Assembly: GCA_026981645.1 (NCBI GenBank)
Contig: JALSII010000058.1
Span: 1 to 41,356, forward strand
Length of the DNA stretch: 41,356 nt
DNA from: Hyphomicrobiales bacterium
GTDB lineage: Bacteria; Pseudomonadota; Alphaproteobacteria; Rhizobiales; Devosiaceae
Reading direction: 5' to 3'
Part shown: piece after piece, positions 17,594 through 27,473 of the stretch
How positions within the stretch are numbered: the first letter of the stretch is position 1
Layout of the letters: each line of letters opens with the position of its first letter
The notes under the pieces: generated by a model
Database searches by the model: none
Seen by the model: only the letters and a program-made list of their open reading frames with translations
What the model was told of the DNA's origin: nothing
Translations under genes and position numbers: made by a program

Positions 17594-18121
17594 ATGCGCT
17601 TGATGACTCGTGGAAATTTTGCCCGAATTCTGGCTTGTGCCCTGCTGCTGACCCCCATGAGTCTCAGCACCGTTGTGGCGCAGGAAGTGGAAAAACTGGG
17701 CACATTCAGGTTCTGGACTGCCTGGAAAGGTTCTGATGCGGACGGTCTGATGTGTTATATATCCAGCCAGCCGCAAGAGGCCCTGCCGACCAACGTAAAC
17801 CGCGACCCCATTCATTTTCTTGTGATCAACCGTAAAGGACTGGGCACAAATAATGAAGTTCAGACGCTGGTCGGGTATCCGTTGAAAACAGATTCAACTC
17901 CTGAAGTCAGCATTGACGGGCGCAGCTACGATATGGTTGTTGAGGGCTCTGCTGCCTGGCTTGCCAGCGCCAGTGAAGAAGGCGCTTTTGTTGCGGCAAT
18001 GAAGGCGGGCTCTGAGATGATTGTCAAAGCCCGTTCCCAGCGTGGAACCGATACCACTGACACATATTCGCTGGTGGGCGTTACTGCGGCACTGGAAAAA
18101 ATCAATACAGACTGTAATTGA
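17594..18121 (+). CDS. Invasion-associated locus B (IalB) family exported protein, copy 1
   Basis: This 175-residue exported protein has a basic N-terminus and hydrophobic core, with probable signal cleavage after VVA (about residue 29). The mature part has the IalB-family layout: an opening LGTFRFWTAW, a cysteine in LMCYISSQP, a SIDGRSYDMVVEGSAAWL strand region and a C-terminal cysteine. IalB-like proteins are periplasmic and common in Hyphomicrobiales. Only the Bartonella member is linked to cell invasion, so no such role is implied here. The ATG at 17594 has AGGA 10 nt upstream. A second copy follows after 43 nt. Confidence 0.78.
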   Translation: MRLMTRGNFARILACALLLTPMSLSTVVAQEVEKLGTFRFWTAWKGSDADGLMCYISSQPQEALPTNVNRDPIHFLVINRKGLGTNNEVQTLVGYPLKTDSTPEVSIDGRSYDMVVEGSAAWLASASEEGAFVAAMKAGSEMIVKARSQRGTDTTDTYSLVGVTAALEKINTDCN

Positions 18122-18164
18122 CCACACCTCGCTGGATTTTGAGAGCTGACCTGAAAGAGCAGAT

Positions 18165-18677
18165 ATGGCCATGGGACGTCTAGGAGCTGCTATTGTTGCA
18201 GGGTCATTGCTGATCGGTTCTGTTGGCGCAGGCCTTGCCCAGTCGGTGCGGGTGCTTGGCGATTTCAGGGACTGGTCGGCATATAGCGCCAATGATGGCA
18301 GCGGTGTTATCTGTTTTGCGACCTCGCTGCCAAAATCGGTTGAACCGACCCCGGAGGGATATGAGGAGGCGCGCATCTATGTGACCATCCGCCCCGCTCA
18401 GGGCATTCAAAACGAGTTTAATCTGATTGCCGGGTATGAGTTTGCCCCCGACAGTATGGCAATGGCCAGGATTGGCTCCAAGGAGTATGTCCTGTTTACT
18501 CAACTGGACTCGGCCTGGCTGGAAGATGAGGGGGAAGCTGAGAGTTTTGCGGCCCACCTGCGTTCGGGAGCCACTTTACGTATTGAAGGCACGAGCTCTC
18601 TTGGCGTAAAAATTGTTCAGACCTTTTCGCTTTCGGGCGCGACTGCGGCATCGCGTTCCATCAATTCTGCCTGCTGA
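18165..18677 (+). CDS. IalB family exported protein, copy 2
   Basis: This 170-residue paralogue of the preceding gene has a signal peptide ending near GLAQS (about residue 25), LGDFRDWSAYS at the same place as LGTFRFWTAW, a cysteine in GVICFATSLPKS and a C-terminal cysteine (SINSAC). The two cysteines probably form a disulfide in the periplasm. Overall similarity to copy 1 is low, so the duplication is old. The 43-nt gap suggests co-transcription with copy 1. The start may be ATG 18165 or ATG 18171. Confidence 0.75.
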   Translation: MAMGRLGAAIVAGSLLIGSVGAGLAQSVRVLGDFRDWSAYSANDGSGVICFATSLPKSVEPTPEGYEEARIYVTIRPAQGIQNEFNLIAGYEFAPDSMAMARIGSKEYVLFTQLDSAWLEDEGEAESFAAHLRSGATLRIEGTSSLGVKIVQTFSLSGATAASRSINSAC

Positions 18678-18738
18678 CCAGAAAATCCTGAAATATAATT
18701 TTTATCCCGGTATTTGTTCCGTGCGCAGATCCTGTGTT

Positions 18739-18826
18739 AGGGTCAGAACCAAAACCCGTTGGCGCAGAATGGGTGAATTTAATGGATCCTGACCCTGGGA
18801 AGGCGCGCCTTCCCAATCCCCTTTTT
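18739..18826 (+). promoter_or_regulatory. Paired stem structures ahead of rlmN, leader or terminator
   Basis: AGGGTCAG (18739-18746) pairs with CTGACCCT (18789-18796) and encloses a small CCAA/TTGG hairpin. A second perfect palindrome, TGGGAAGGCGCGCCTTCCCA, abuts it (18796-18815), with UUUUU at 18822-18826. The second hairpin plus U-run may terminate the IalB transcript or attenuate rlmN, whose ATG is 20 nt downstream. Confidence 0.45.
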
Positions 18827-18845
18827 GAACCATTCCGGACACCCC

Positions 18846-20048
18846 ATGGCTGTTTCCCTGAATATTGATCCGAATAATTCTGTGCGATCCGGTGGAATGG
18901 TGGACGGTGCGGGTCGCCATGATCTGGTCGGACTGGACAGAGGGGAGCTTTTGCAGAGGTTTGAGGGTCTGGGGCTGAGTGTGCGCGAAGCGCGCATGCG
19001 AACGCGCCAATTGTGGAACTGGATTTATGTCAACGGAGTCACTGACTTTGATAAAATGACCAATATCTCCAAGGCTGCCCGCACGCAATTTGGAGAGCAT
19101 TTTGTTCTGAAGCGGCCTGAAACTGTCTCCGAGCAGGTTTCAAGCGATGGCACCCGCAAGTGGCTGTTCCGGTTTGTTGATCCCAGCAATCCGCAATCTC
19201 TCCCCGTTGATGTGGAAACGGTCTATATCCCGGAGCCGGGGCGGGGCACGCTTTGTCTGTCCTCCCAGGTGGGATGTACGCTCAATTGCAGTTTCTGTCA
19301 CACGGGCACGCAGATGCTGGTGCGTAATCTCACAGCCGGGGAAATTTTAGGCCAGATATTGGCGGCGCGGGATAAACTGGGCGACTTCCCCGGTGGAAAC
19401 CGCCCAACGGATGGCATGGTGCCCGGTAGAGAAATACGGGCCATAACCAATATTGTGATGATGGGCATGGGCGAACCTCTTTATAATTTCGACAATGTCA
19501 AAAAAGCGCTGCTGATTGCTTCGGACGGCGATGGAATTTCTCTGTCCAGGCGCCGCATCACGCTTTCGACCTCGGGAGTTGTTCCCAAGATCGGGCCTAC
19601 CGGTGACGAAATTGGTGTCATGCTGGCCATATCGCTGCATGCAGTGCGTGATGATTTGCGCAATGAACTGGTTCCCATCAACAAAAAATGGCCACTTGAG
19701 GTGTTGCTTGATGCCTGCCGCAATTATCCGGGTCTGAGCAATGCACGCCGGATTACCTTTGAATATGTGATGCTCAAGGGCGTCAATGACACGGACGCGG
19801 ATGCGCGTGAGCTGGTGCGGTTGCTGGCCAATATTCCGGCAAAAATAAACCTTATTCCCTTCAACCCCTGGCCGGGCAGCCCGTTTCAATGTTCGGACTG
19901 GGAACGCATCGAGACTTTTGCAGACATCGTTAACCGGGCAGGGTATGCCTCCCCGGTGCGTACGCCAAGGGGACGTGATATATTTGCGGCTTGCGGCCAA
20001 CTCAAGTCCGAGAGTGAGCGGAGCCCGAAAAAGCATGTCAGAACGTAA
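18846..20048 (+). CDS. rlmN: Dual-specificity 23S rRNA/tRNA methyltransferase RlmN
   Basis: RlmN is a radical-SAM enzyme that methylates C2 of A2503 in 23S rRNA and A37 in some tRNAs. The 400-residue protein has the CX3CX2C cluster motif [14 protein letters not shown] (C144, C148, C151), the [15 protein letters not shown] segment and the methyl-carrying cysteine near the C-terminus in FAACGQLK (C383). The ATG at 18846 is preferred, while the frame is open to a TTG at 18825. The ribosome site is weak (CCGGA). The last 14 nt overlap the sulfotransferase gene. Confidence 0.96.
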   Translation: MAVSLNIDPNNSVRSGGMVDGAGRHDLVGLDRGELLQRFEGLGLSVREARMRTRQLWNWIYVNGVTDFDKMTNISKAARTQFGEHFVLKRPETVSEQVSSDGTRKWLFRFVDPSNPQSLPVDVETVYIPEPGRGTLCLSSQVGCTLNCSFCHTGTQMLVRNLTAGEILGQILAARDKLGDFPGGNRPTDGMVPGREIRAITNIVMMGMGEPLYNFDNVKKALLIASDGDGISLSRRRITLSTSGVVPKIGPTGDEIGVMLAISLHAVRDDLRNELVPINKKWPLEVLLDACRNYPGLSNARRITFEYVMLKGVNDTDADARELVRLLANIPAKINLIPFNPWPGSPFQCSDWERIETFADIVNRAGYASPVRTPRGRDIFAACGQLKSESERSPKKHVRT

Positions 20049-21852
20049 GAGAAACAGGACTCATTCCGATCCTGGTGCCCAGAAAAAGCTGAGTGTTGCG
20101 CAGGGTTTCAGGCTCGCTGTACAACATATGCGGGCGGGCAGGCTGCAACAGGCGGACGAAGCCTGCACCCGGGTGCTTGGGGCAGATCCCTTTCATGTGG
20201 ATGCGCTGCATATGAGGGGGGTTCTGGCTTTTCAAACAGGTCACAAAGCGCGCGCCATAGAAATCCTTGGGCATGTTGTCAAATTGAATCCGACTCACGC
20301 ACAGGCACAGAATGATTTGGGAATGATTTTGCATGCGATGGGGAAATATGCACGGGCTGAAATGCACCTGAAAAAAGCTCTGGAACATTCTCCCAAAATG
20401 GCGATTGCCCATCTCAATCTGGGTAATGTTTATCGTTCGTCCGGCCAGTTGACGGCGGCGGAAAAAAACTATCTTCGCGCCATCCGGCTAAAGCCCGAAC
20501 TGGCAGATGCTTACGGCAATCTTTCACTTGTGCAAATGCAACTTGGCCGCGCCGGAGATGCGGCAAAAACGGCGCGCAAGGGCGTCAAGGTGAAACCGCG
20601 CTACGGTTTGATGTATTCAAGACTGGCCAGCGCGCTGGATCGGCAGGGGCTGTTTGAAGAGGCGATTGCCGCGCACCAAAGGGCAATCGAGCTGCAACCT
20701 GGCTTGGTGAGTGTACATCTGGACCTGGCCTATTCGCTGGCCGGGAACGGGCAGATGGAGCAGGCGAGGGCGCGTTACAGGGAGGCCCTGAAACTTGATC
20801 CGGAAAATGTCCGTGCTCTGGACGGTCTGGCGCGGCTGACAAAATTTTCTGCGTATAATGATGACATAAAAGCGATGGAAAACCTTTTTGACCGCAAAAC
20901 TTTACCGGATCCGGAGCAGATCGTTCTTGGTTTTACGCTGGCCAAATCATTTGAGGATGTAGGTGAATATTCACGGGCTTTTGATTTCCTGCAGCAGGTC
21001 AATGCTCTGCATCGGAAAACCTATTCCTATTCCAAAGCGGTGAGCAAAGCCCGGTTTGCCAATATCCGGGAGGCTTTCAGCGGCGAAAGCCTTGCCCGGT
21101 TTCCCGATGCCGGTTTGGCAGATGAAACACCCATCTTTATCGTAGGCATGCCGCGTTCAGGCACCTCTCTGGTGGAGCAAATTCTGAGCAGCCATCCAGA
21201 TGTGGTCGGTGCGGGAGAGTTGTCGATTATGAACGGCCTTGCAGCAGAGTTCGTAAAAGATCCTGCGCGCCCGGATTTTCTTGAGGCCGTTGGTGTGGCA
21301 AGCACAGGACAATTTGCGCGGTTGGGACGGGCCTATCTGGAGGAGTTGCGGCACCATTCACGGGATGCCCGTTTCATAACCGACAAGATGCCGGGGAATA
21401 TGCTCTATATTGGCTTGATAAAGCTGATGCTTCCCAATGCCAGAATTATTCACTGTCGGCGTGATCCGGTGGACACCTGCCTTTCCATTTACAAAAATTT
21501 CTTTTCCTCAGGTGGCTTGCATTACGCCTATGACCTGGAAGAACTGGGACATTATTATCGCCAGTATGAAGACCTGATGGCGCACTGGCATCGGGTTCTG
21601 CCAGGATTTGTCTATGATCTCAATTATGAGGATCTGATCGCAGATCAGCGCGGCCAAACGAAAAAACTGCTGGAATGGTGCGCTCTGGACTGGTCTGAGG
21701 ACTGCATGAATTTTTTTCGGACAAAGCGCTCGGTCAATACTGCCAGCATCGTTCAGGTACGCCAGCCAGTTTATACAAGTTCTGTCCAGCTTTGGAAAAA
21801 ATATGGTTCGGCCCTCGACCCTCTTCTTGAAGCACTTGCTGAAACCGGATGA
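20035..21852 (+). CDS. TPR-repeat protein with C-terminal sulfotransferase domain
   Basis: This 605-residue cytoplasmic protein has two parts. Residues 25-290 or so hold successive tetratricopeptide repeats, for example [20 protein letters not shown] and [20 protein letters not shown]. The second part is a PAPS-dependent sulfotransferase with 5'-phosphosulfate loop [16 protein letters not shown] (PRSGTSL 373-379) and 3'-phosphate motif [18 protein letters not shown]. The start is ATG 20035, inside the end of rlmN, with GGAG about 12 nt before it. The frame upstream only re-reads rlmN. The acceptor, whether peptide or glycan, is unknown. TPRs suggest a protein or oligomer partner. Confidence 0.9.
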   Translation: MSERKRNRTHSDPGAQKKLSVAQGFRLAVQHMRAGRLQQADEACTRVLGADPFHVDALHMRGVLAFQTGHKARAIEILGHVVKLNPTHAQAQNDLGMILHAMGKYARAEMHLKKALEHSPKMAIAHLNLGNVYRSSGQLTAAEKNYLRAIRLKPELADAYGNLSLVQMQLGRAGDAAKTARKGVKVKPRYGLMYSRLASALDRQGLFEEAIAAHQRAIELQPGLVSVHLDLAYSLAGNGQMEQARARYREALKLDPENVRALDGLARLTKFSAYNDDIKAMENLFDRKTLPDPEQIVLGFTLAKSFEDVGEYSRAFDFLQQVNALHRKTYSYSKAVSKARFANIREAFSGESLARFPDAGLADETPIFIVGMPRSGTSLVEQILSSHPDVVGAGELSIMNGLAAEFVKDPARPDFLEAVGVASTGQFARLGRAYLEELRHHSRDARFITDKMPGNMLYIGLIKLMLPNARIIHCRRDPVDTCLSIYKNFFSSGGLHYAYDLEELGHYYRQYEDLMAHWHRVLPGFVYDLNYEDLIADQRGQTKKLLEWCALDWSEDCMNFFRTKRSVNTASIVQVRQPVYTSSVQLWKKYGSALDPLLEALAETG

Positions 21853-21980
21853 AAAGGGTGCAGCCCCAAACACCTGTCTGCAGGTCGCTTATGGCTTGAA
21901 CAAGTCCGGCGCATGCCTTACCCACCTGTTGCCAGGCCGAGCAGTCAGGCAGGCATCAAAGAAAGAAGAAAAACAGACCC

Positions 21981-23201
21981 ATGAGCAAAGATATCAACAA
22001 GGTGGTGCTGGCCTATTCAGGTGGGCTTGACACTTCCATCATTCTGAAATGGCTGCAGAACGAATATCAGTGCGAGGTGGTGACGTTCACCGCTGACCTG
22101 GGGCAGGGCGAAGAGCTGGAGCCGGCGCGCCAAAAAGCTGAATTGCTGGGTATAAAGGAAATTCATATCGAAGACCTTCGCGAGGAGTTCGTGCGCGATT
22201 TTGTGTTTCCCATGTTCCGGGCCAATGCGCTTTATGAGGGTGTTTATCTGCTTGGAACTTCCATTGCCCGGCCATTGATTTCCAAACGTCTTGTGGAAAT
22301 TGCCGCCAAAACCGGGGCTGACGCCATTTCCCATGGTGCAACGGGCAAGGGAAATGATCAGGTGCGCTTCGAACTTGCCGCCTATGCACTCAATCCGGGA
22401 ATCAAGGTGATTGCGCCCTGGCGGGAATGGGACTTGCAAAGCCGCACCAAATTGCTCGAATATGCAGAACTCAACCAGATTCCGGTACCAAAAGACAAAC
22501 AGGGAGAAGCGCCGTTTTCGGTTGATGCAAATCTTTTGCATACTTCTTCTGAAGGCAAGGTGCTCGAAGATCCCGGTGTGGAGGCGCCTGAATATGTTTA
22601 CCAGCGCACCGTCAACCCCGAAAATGCACCAGACATGGCAGAACTTGTCACTATCGGCTTTGAGGGGGGCGATGCAGTTTCGATCAACGGGGAAAACCTT
22701 AGCCCTGCAACCATTTTGACCAGACTCAATGATTTTGGAGGGCGGCACGGCATTGGCCGTCTGGATCTGGTTGAGAACCGCTTTGTGGGCATGAAGTCGC
22801 GCGGGGTTTATGAAACCCCTGGCGGCACTATTTTGCTTTGTGCGCACCGGGCCATTGAATCGCTGACACTTGACCGGGGTGCTGCGCACCTGAAGGACGA
22901 AATCATGCCGCGCTATGCGGAGCTTATCTATAATGGCTTCTGGTTTTCCCCCGAGCGTGAAATGCTTCAGGCACTGATTGATGCCAGCCAGACCCATGTC
23001 AGTGGTGAGGTAGTGCTCAGGCTGTATAAGGGCTCTGTCAGCGTTGTGGCACGCACGTCGCCCAATTCGCTGTATTCTGAAGACCTGGTGACCTTTGAAG
23101 AGGGGTCGGGCGCTTATGATCATCATGACGCCGAGGGCTTTATTCGGCTCAATGCACTCAGACTAAAAACCTGGGGTGTGCGCAACAGGCGGAGCTCATA
23201 G
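21981..23201 (+). CDS. argG: Argininosuccinate synthase
   Basis: ArgG condenses citrulline and aspartate with ATP to argininosuccinate, the penultimate step of arginine synthesis. The 406-residue protein has the nucleotide loop AYSGGLDTS (11-19), [14 protein letters not shown], and the conserved [11 protein letters not shown] and [11 protein letters not shown] segments. The ATG at 21981 is preceded by a purine run (AAAGAAAGAAG). The 128 nt upstream show no clear terminator after the sulfotransferase gene. ArgC for the same pathway is encoded at 36 kb. Confidence 0.97.
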   Translation: MSKDINKVVLAYSGGLDTSIILKWLQNEYQCEVVTFTADLGQGEELEPARQKAELLGIKEIHIEDLREEFVRDFVFPMFRANALYEGVYLLGTSIARPLISKRLVEIAAKTGADAISHGATGKGNDQVRFELAAYALNPGIKVIAPWREWDLQSRTKLLEYAELNQIPVPKDKQGEAPFSVDANLLHTSSEGKVLEDPGVEAPEYVYQRTVNPENAPDMAELVTIGFEGGDAVSINGENLSPATILTRLNDFGGRHGIGRLDLVENRFVGMKSRGVYETPGGTILLCAHRAIESLTLDRGAAHLKDEIMPRYAELIYNGFWFSPEREMLQALIDASQTHVSGEVVLRLYKGSVSVVARTSPNSLYSEDLVTFEEGSGAYDHHDAEGFIRLNALRLKTWGVRNRRSS

Positions 23202-23234
23202 TATTTCCGGCCCCGGGTCCCATATTACTGCCGG

Positions 23235-23256
23235 GTAAGAATTTATTCACCATAAT
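23235..23256 (+). promoter_or_regulatory. Shared signalling-gene box, copy 1
   Basis: The box reads GTAA-N7-TTCACC-A-TAAT and ends 99 nt before the GGDEF-EAL start at 23356. It aligns without gaps to copies at 30881-30902 and 33346-33367. CATAAT may be the -10 element. No consensus -35 lies upstream, which fits an activator-dependent promoter. Confidence 0.4.
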
Positions 23257-23284
23257 AGACAGTTATGGGCACGGCAGACCCGCT

Positions 23285-23301
23285 GTTTAATCAGGTTAAA
23301 C
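23285..23301 (+). promoter_or_regulatory. Inverted repeat GTTTAA-N5-TTAAAC
   Basis: A perfect 6+5+6 inverted repeat lies 54 nt before the first GGDEF-EAL gene and 28 nt after the shared box. It may be an operator near the transcription start. The regulator is unknown. Confidence 0.35.
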
Positions 23302-23355
23302 CTTGTTTGCCTAAGAGTTCACGCAATTCTTGTCGGCATTTGAGGGGGTGCCTGT

Positions 23356-25512
23356 TTGTCGGACTTTGTTCAGGGAACAGAATTGGCCAGCGAGGCGCAG
23401 TTGCTCAATGCTGCTGTGGACGCAATGCCTTGCGGGTTTTCTTTGTGGAGTAAGCAGTTCAAGCTCGTGCTCTTTAATGAGCGTTACCTCGAACTTTATA
23501 ATCTTCCTGCTGAAAAAATCAGGCGCGGCATGGACTTGCGAGAAGTCAACTCCATCAGCGTGGGTGTCGGCAACCATTCGCATTTTGATGTCGATCTGAT
23601 CAATACCAACTATATGACTTCTTTTCTTGATCAAAGAGAGAGGGGCGAGCCGTTGATGTTTGACCGTGTACTGGCCCGCCGGACAGTGCGCGTACATGTG
23701 GTTTATCGCCAGGGCCTGGGGTGGCTGGTAACCCACGAGGATGTCAGCGAAGAAAAGAGGCGTCAGCAGGCCCAAAAGGAGCGGGAGGAGGAGCTTCGTC
23801 TGCAGAGCATGCGTTTCCGCTCGGCTGTATCCAACCTGAGCCAGGGTCTGGCAATGTTTGATGCCGATCGGCGACTGGTTATTTGTAACGAACCCTATAT
23901 CTCACTTTATGAACTTCCACCTGAGCTCAGCAAGCCGGGAGCCAGGTTTTTAGATATAATGAGCTATCGGACGCGCATTGGCATGGTGCCGGCTGAAGGG
24001 GAGAAGTGGCTGAATGCCCGCATTGAAAAACTGATCGAGGGCAGAGAGTCTGACCGGAATGTGTGCGAAATGCAAAACGGGAGATTTATCTCAATCGTGC
24101 ACACGGCGATGGATGACGGGGGCTGGCTTTCCACCCATGAGGACATTACAGAGCGCCACCTCAACGCGGCGCGGATTCAGCATCTTGCACGTCATGATGT
24201 TCTGACTGACCTGCCCAATCGTGCCTATTTTGCCGAAGAGATGGCGCGTGCCGAACTGCGCATGAAACGGGGAGAAAAAATGGCGCTATTGTGCCTTGAT
24301 CTTGATAACTTCAAGGAAATCAATGATGCGCTGGGCCATGGGGTTGGCGATGAAGTGTTGCGGCAGGTTGCTCTTCGACTGAATTTTGCAAGGCGTGAGC
24401 ATGAAATGGTGGCACGGATGGGCGGAGATGAGTTCATGCTGCTGGCGGGGCCCATCGCGCATGTCAAAAGCGTGAGCGTCCTGGCGCAGCGCATTCTGGA
24501 TGAGGTTTCCAAACCCATGCAGATCGGGGGACATCAGATTCTTGTGAATACCAGCATCGGCATTGCGGTTTCTCCTGCAGACGGCAGCGATGGCGCCAGC
24601 CTGATGAAGAGCGCGGACCTGGCGCTTTATCGGGCGAAAAAGGATGGCCGTGGCGGTTTCCGGTTCTTCAAAAAAGGCATGGATGCAGATGTGAGGCGGC
24701 GCCAGATGCTGGAGGCGGACCTGCGCCAGGCTATGGAAAACAATGAGTTTTCCTTGTGCTTTCAGCCGGCGCTGGAGCTGGAAAGCAACCGCATCAGTTC
24801 ATGCGAAGCCCTGATAGTATGGAATCATCCCAGGCTTGGAAAAATGTGGGCGGGGGATTTTGAGAAGGTTGCTCAGGAAACCGGCATTTATGATCAGCTC
24901 AAGGAATGGGTGATCCGCACAGCATGTGAGCTCGCTGCGGGCTGGCCGGAGCAGGTGAAACTGTCCCTGAACATGAAAAATCTTCGACTTGGGCAGAGCC
25001 GCCTTGTGAACACAATCGCGCAGGCTCTTGACAGCTCGGGTCTTGCCCCGGCACGTCTTGAAGTGGGAGTCAGCGAAAACTCTCTTATCAGGAACACGGC
25101 CAAGACCGTAAAAAAACTGCGCAAGCTGCAGGCGCTCGGGGTCAGGGTCTGTGTGAATGAGTTTGGCAAGGAAAGTTCCTCGCTCAATCATCTGCGCGTT
25201 TACCCGTTCGATAAAATCAGTCTGGACAGCTCATTCGTTGCGGGCATTTCGGGTAATCAGGAAAACAGGGAAATCGCCAGGGCGGTTCTGGGGCTTGGTC
25301 AGTCGCTGGGTATCGTGATGGCTGCCCATGGAGTGAGCGATGAGGACCAGCTTGATTTTCTGCGCCAGGAGGGGTGCAATGAAGTGCAGGGAAGCCTGTT
25401 CAGCGTAGCGTTGCCTTCAAGCCAGATTGGCGAACTGTTGCGCACGGTCGAGAGCCGGGCGGCGAGTGAAGCGGGAGTGATTGTTCCGGCTCGGCCAGCA
25501 GCGCAGGTATAG
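23356..25512 (+). CDS. PAS-PAS-GGDEF-EAL protein with degenerate EAL domain
   Basis: This 718-residue soluble c-di-GMP signalling protein has two PAS-like sensor segments (about 14-130 and 155-275, each with a MPCGFSLW or LSQGLAMFD start and a LVxxNExY motif). A GGDEF domain with intact MGGDEF (356-360) follows, then an EAL domain. In the EAL part the EAL glutamate (484) and an Asn (SLNMKN) are kept. However, the DDFGTGYS loop is VNEFGKESSS (N601, E602), EGVE is AHGVS (H658), and the arginine after EAL is a valine. Phosphodiesterase activity is therefore unlikely, while diguanylate cyclase activity is possible. The inhibitory RxxD site reads RExE-like. The start is TTG with GAGGGGG 7 nt before it. 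Confidence 0.9.
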   Translation: MSDFVQGTELASEAQLLNAAVDAMPCGFSLWSKQFKLVLFNERYLELYNLPAEKIRRGMDLREVNSISVGVGNHSHFDVDLINTNYMTSFLDQRERGEPLMFDRVLARRTVRVHVVYRQGLGWLVTHEDVSEEKRRQQAQKEREEELRLQSMRFRSAVSNLSQGLAMFDADRRLVICNEPYISLYELPPELSKPGARFLDIMSYRTRIGMVPAEGEKWLNARIEKLIEGRESDRNVCEMQNGRFISIVHTAMDDGGWLSTHEDITERHLNAARIQHLARHDVLTDLPNRAYFAEEMARAELRMKRGEKMALLCLDLDNFKEINDALGHGVGDEVLRQVALRLNFARREHEMVARMGGDEFMLLAGPIAHVKSVSVLAQRILDEVSKPMQIGGHQILVNTSIGIAVSPADGSDGASLMKSADLALYRAKKDGRGGFRFFKKGMDADVRRRQMLEADLRQAMENNEFSLCFQPALELESNRISSCEALIVWNHPRLGKMWAGDFEKVAQETGIYDQLKEWVIRTACELAAGWPEQVKLSLNMKNLRLGQSRLVNTIAQALDSSGLAPARLEVGVSENSLIRNTAKTVKKLRKLQALGVRVCVNEFGKESSSLNHLRVYPFDKISLDSSFVAGISGNQENREIARAVLGLGQSLGIVMAAHGVSDEDQLDFLRQEGCNEVQGSLFSVALPSSQIGELLRTVESRAASEAGVIVPARPAAQV

Positions 25513-25646
25513 TGTCAGAACCCTGTACCAGGGCCTGAAAGGTGCCGGGGCAGAAAGAGTCGCCGCACGAGTATTTGCTTGTGCTTTGCCACACCCTGAG
25601 CTAAGGCCTGCGGCGTCTTCCCCTCAAATTGATGGCGTTTTTCCTC

Positions 25647-27473
25647 ATGTCCCTGCGCAACATTGCGATCATTGCCCATGTTGATCATGGCAAAACCACA
25701 CTTATTGACGTTCTGCTTAAAAAATCGGGTCTGTTCCGGGAAAATCAGCGCACCCAGGAACGCATGATGGACAGTAATGATCTGGAGCGTGAGCGCGGGA
25801 TCACCATTCTGGCCAAGGTCGCTTCTCTGGTGTGGAAGGACGCCCGTATCAATATTGTGGATACGCCGGGACATGCCGATTTTGGCGGCGAGGTTGAGCG
25901 CATTTTATCTATGGTTGACGGCGTGGTGCTGCTGGTGGATGCCGCCGAGGGACCGATGCCGCAGACCAAGTTCGTTCTGGGCAAGGCGCTGACGCTGGGG
26001 CTCAACCCTATTGTGGCCATCAACAAGATCGACAAGCCCGATGAGCGCCACGATGAAGTGCTGAATGAGGTTTTTGATCTGTTTGTGGCGCTGGATGCCA
26101 GCGAAGACCAGCTGGATTTTCCGGTGCTTTACGGTTCTGCGAAAAACGGCTGGATGGCTGACGAGCCCGATGGTCCCCAGGACAGTGTGGGACCTCTGCT
26201 CGACAAGGTGCTGGAGCATGTCAAAGAACCGGAGGTTGAGGAAGGCCCCTTTCGTATGCTGGTGACCACCATTCAGCGAGATGCCTTTCTGGGGCGTATC
26301 CTTACGGGCAGGGTCCTGTCGGGAAGCGTTGGAGCCACGGATAGTGTGCATGCACTCTCCCGGGATGGGAAAGTCATTGAAAAGGCGCGCATCTCCAAGG
26401 TTCTTGCTTTTCGCGGGCTGGAGCGCCAGCCGGTTGAACAGGGCCGGGCCGGGGATATCATTTCGATTTCGGGTCTTGAAACCGCGACCGTGGCCGACAC
26501 CATTTGTGTGCCAGGTATTAAAGAGGCGGTGAAGGCCCAGCCCATTGATCCCCCGACCCTTTCCATGACCTTTCGCATCAATGATGGTCCGCTGGCGGGC
26601 AAGGAGGGGGACAAGGTGCAAAGCCGGGTTATCGGGGACAGGCTCATGCGCGAAGCTGAAGGCAATGTGGCCATTGAAGTCACGCGCGGGGCCGATGGCG
26701 ACAGTTTTGAGGTTGCGGGCCGGGGTGAGTTGCAACTGGCGGTTCTGATTGAAACCATGCGCCGGGAAGGGTTTGAACTTACCGTTGGCCGGCCCCGGGT
26801 TTTGTTCCGGCAAGAGAACGGGCAGAAGCTGGAACCGATTGAAGAAGTCACCATCGACGTGGATGATGAGTATTCCGGGGTTGTGGTGCAAAAACTCACG
26901 GGGCGGCGCGGCGAACTTGTCGATATGCGTCCCTCGGGCACCGGGCGCACCCGGCTGACACTTCATGTGCCAACGCGGGCGCTTATCGGATATCAGCCCG
27001 AACTTTTGAGCGATACACGCGGCACAGCGATCTTCAACCGGGTGTTTCATGCCTTTGTGCCCTACAAAGGCACCCTTCAGGGGCGGCGCACCGGGGTGTT
27101 GATTTCAAACGCCACCGGTCAGGCAGTGCCTTATGCGCTGTTCAATCTTGAAGAGCGCGGCCCGATGCTGATTGATGCAGGGGTGCCGGTCTATGAAGGT
27201 ATGATTATCGGAGAACACTCGCGGGGTAACGACCTGGAAGTGAATCCCCTCAAGGGCAAACAGCTGACCAATATCCGCACCCAGTCCAAGGATGAGGCGG
27301 TGCGCCTGACCACTCCCAAGCGGCTGACACTGGAGCAGTCTTTGGGTTATATTGCGGACGATGAATATGTGGAGGTGACCCCTCAATCCATTCGCATGCG
27401 CAAAATCCACCTGGATCCCCACGAGCGCAAGCGGGCCATGCGGGCGGCGCAAAAGCTGGATGCGTCGGTTTAG
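25647..27473 (+). CDS. typA: Ribosome-associated translational GTPase TypA/BipA
   Basis: TypA/BipA is an EF-G-like GTPase that binds the ribosome and helps 50S assembly and stress growth. The 608-residue protein begins MSLRNIAIIAHVDHGKTT with its P-loop at 10-18. It has DTPGHADFGGEVER, NKIDKPDER, and the C-terminal family segments FRQENGQKLEPIEEV and RTQSKDEAVRLTTPK. Codons before 25647 (TTG 25629, ATG 25632) would add five or six residues without family support. The final 4 nt overlap the converging nucleosidase gene. Confidence 0.96.
   Translation: MSLRNIAIIAHVDHGKTTLIDVLLKKSGLFRENQRTQERMMDSNDLERERGITILAKVASLVWKDARINIVDTPGHADFGGEVERILSMVDGVVLLVDAAEGPMPQTKFVLGKALTLGLNPIVAINKIDKPDERHDEVLNEVFDLFVALDASEDQLDFPVLYGSAKNGWMADEPDGPQDSVGPLLDKVLEHVKEPEVEEGPFRMLVTTIQRDAFLGRILTGRVLSGSVGATDSVHALSRDGKVIEKARISKVLAFRGLERQPVEQGRAGDIISISGLETATVADTICVPGIKEAVKAQPIDPPTLSMTFRINDGPLAGKEGDKVQSRVIGDRLMREAEGNVAIEVTRGADGDSFEVAGRGELQLAVLIETMRREGFELTVGRPRVLFRQENGQKLEPIEEVTIDVDDEYSGVVVQKLTGRRGELVDMRPSGTGRTRLTLHVPTRALIGYQPELLSDTRGTAIFNRVFHAFVPYKGTLQGRRTGVLISNATGQAVPYALFNLEERGPMLIDAGVPVYEGMIIGEHSRGNDLEVNPLKGKQLTNIRTQSKDEAVRLTTPKRLTLEQSLGYIADDEYVEVTPQSIRMRKIHLDPHERKRAMRAAQKLDASV

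Noticed and set aside
17369..17815. 148-codon minus-strand frame before and within the first IalB gene
   Set aside because: It overlaps the signal-peptide gene, whose features are clear, and has no support of its own.
18796..18815. 20-nt palindrome as a mobile-element target or att site
   Set aside because: No second copy or nearby integrase is seen. A terminator or leader hairpin explains it better.
25905..27050. 381-codon minus-strand open frame opposite typA
   Set aside because: TypA is certain, and the antisense frame has no domain or ribosome site.
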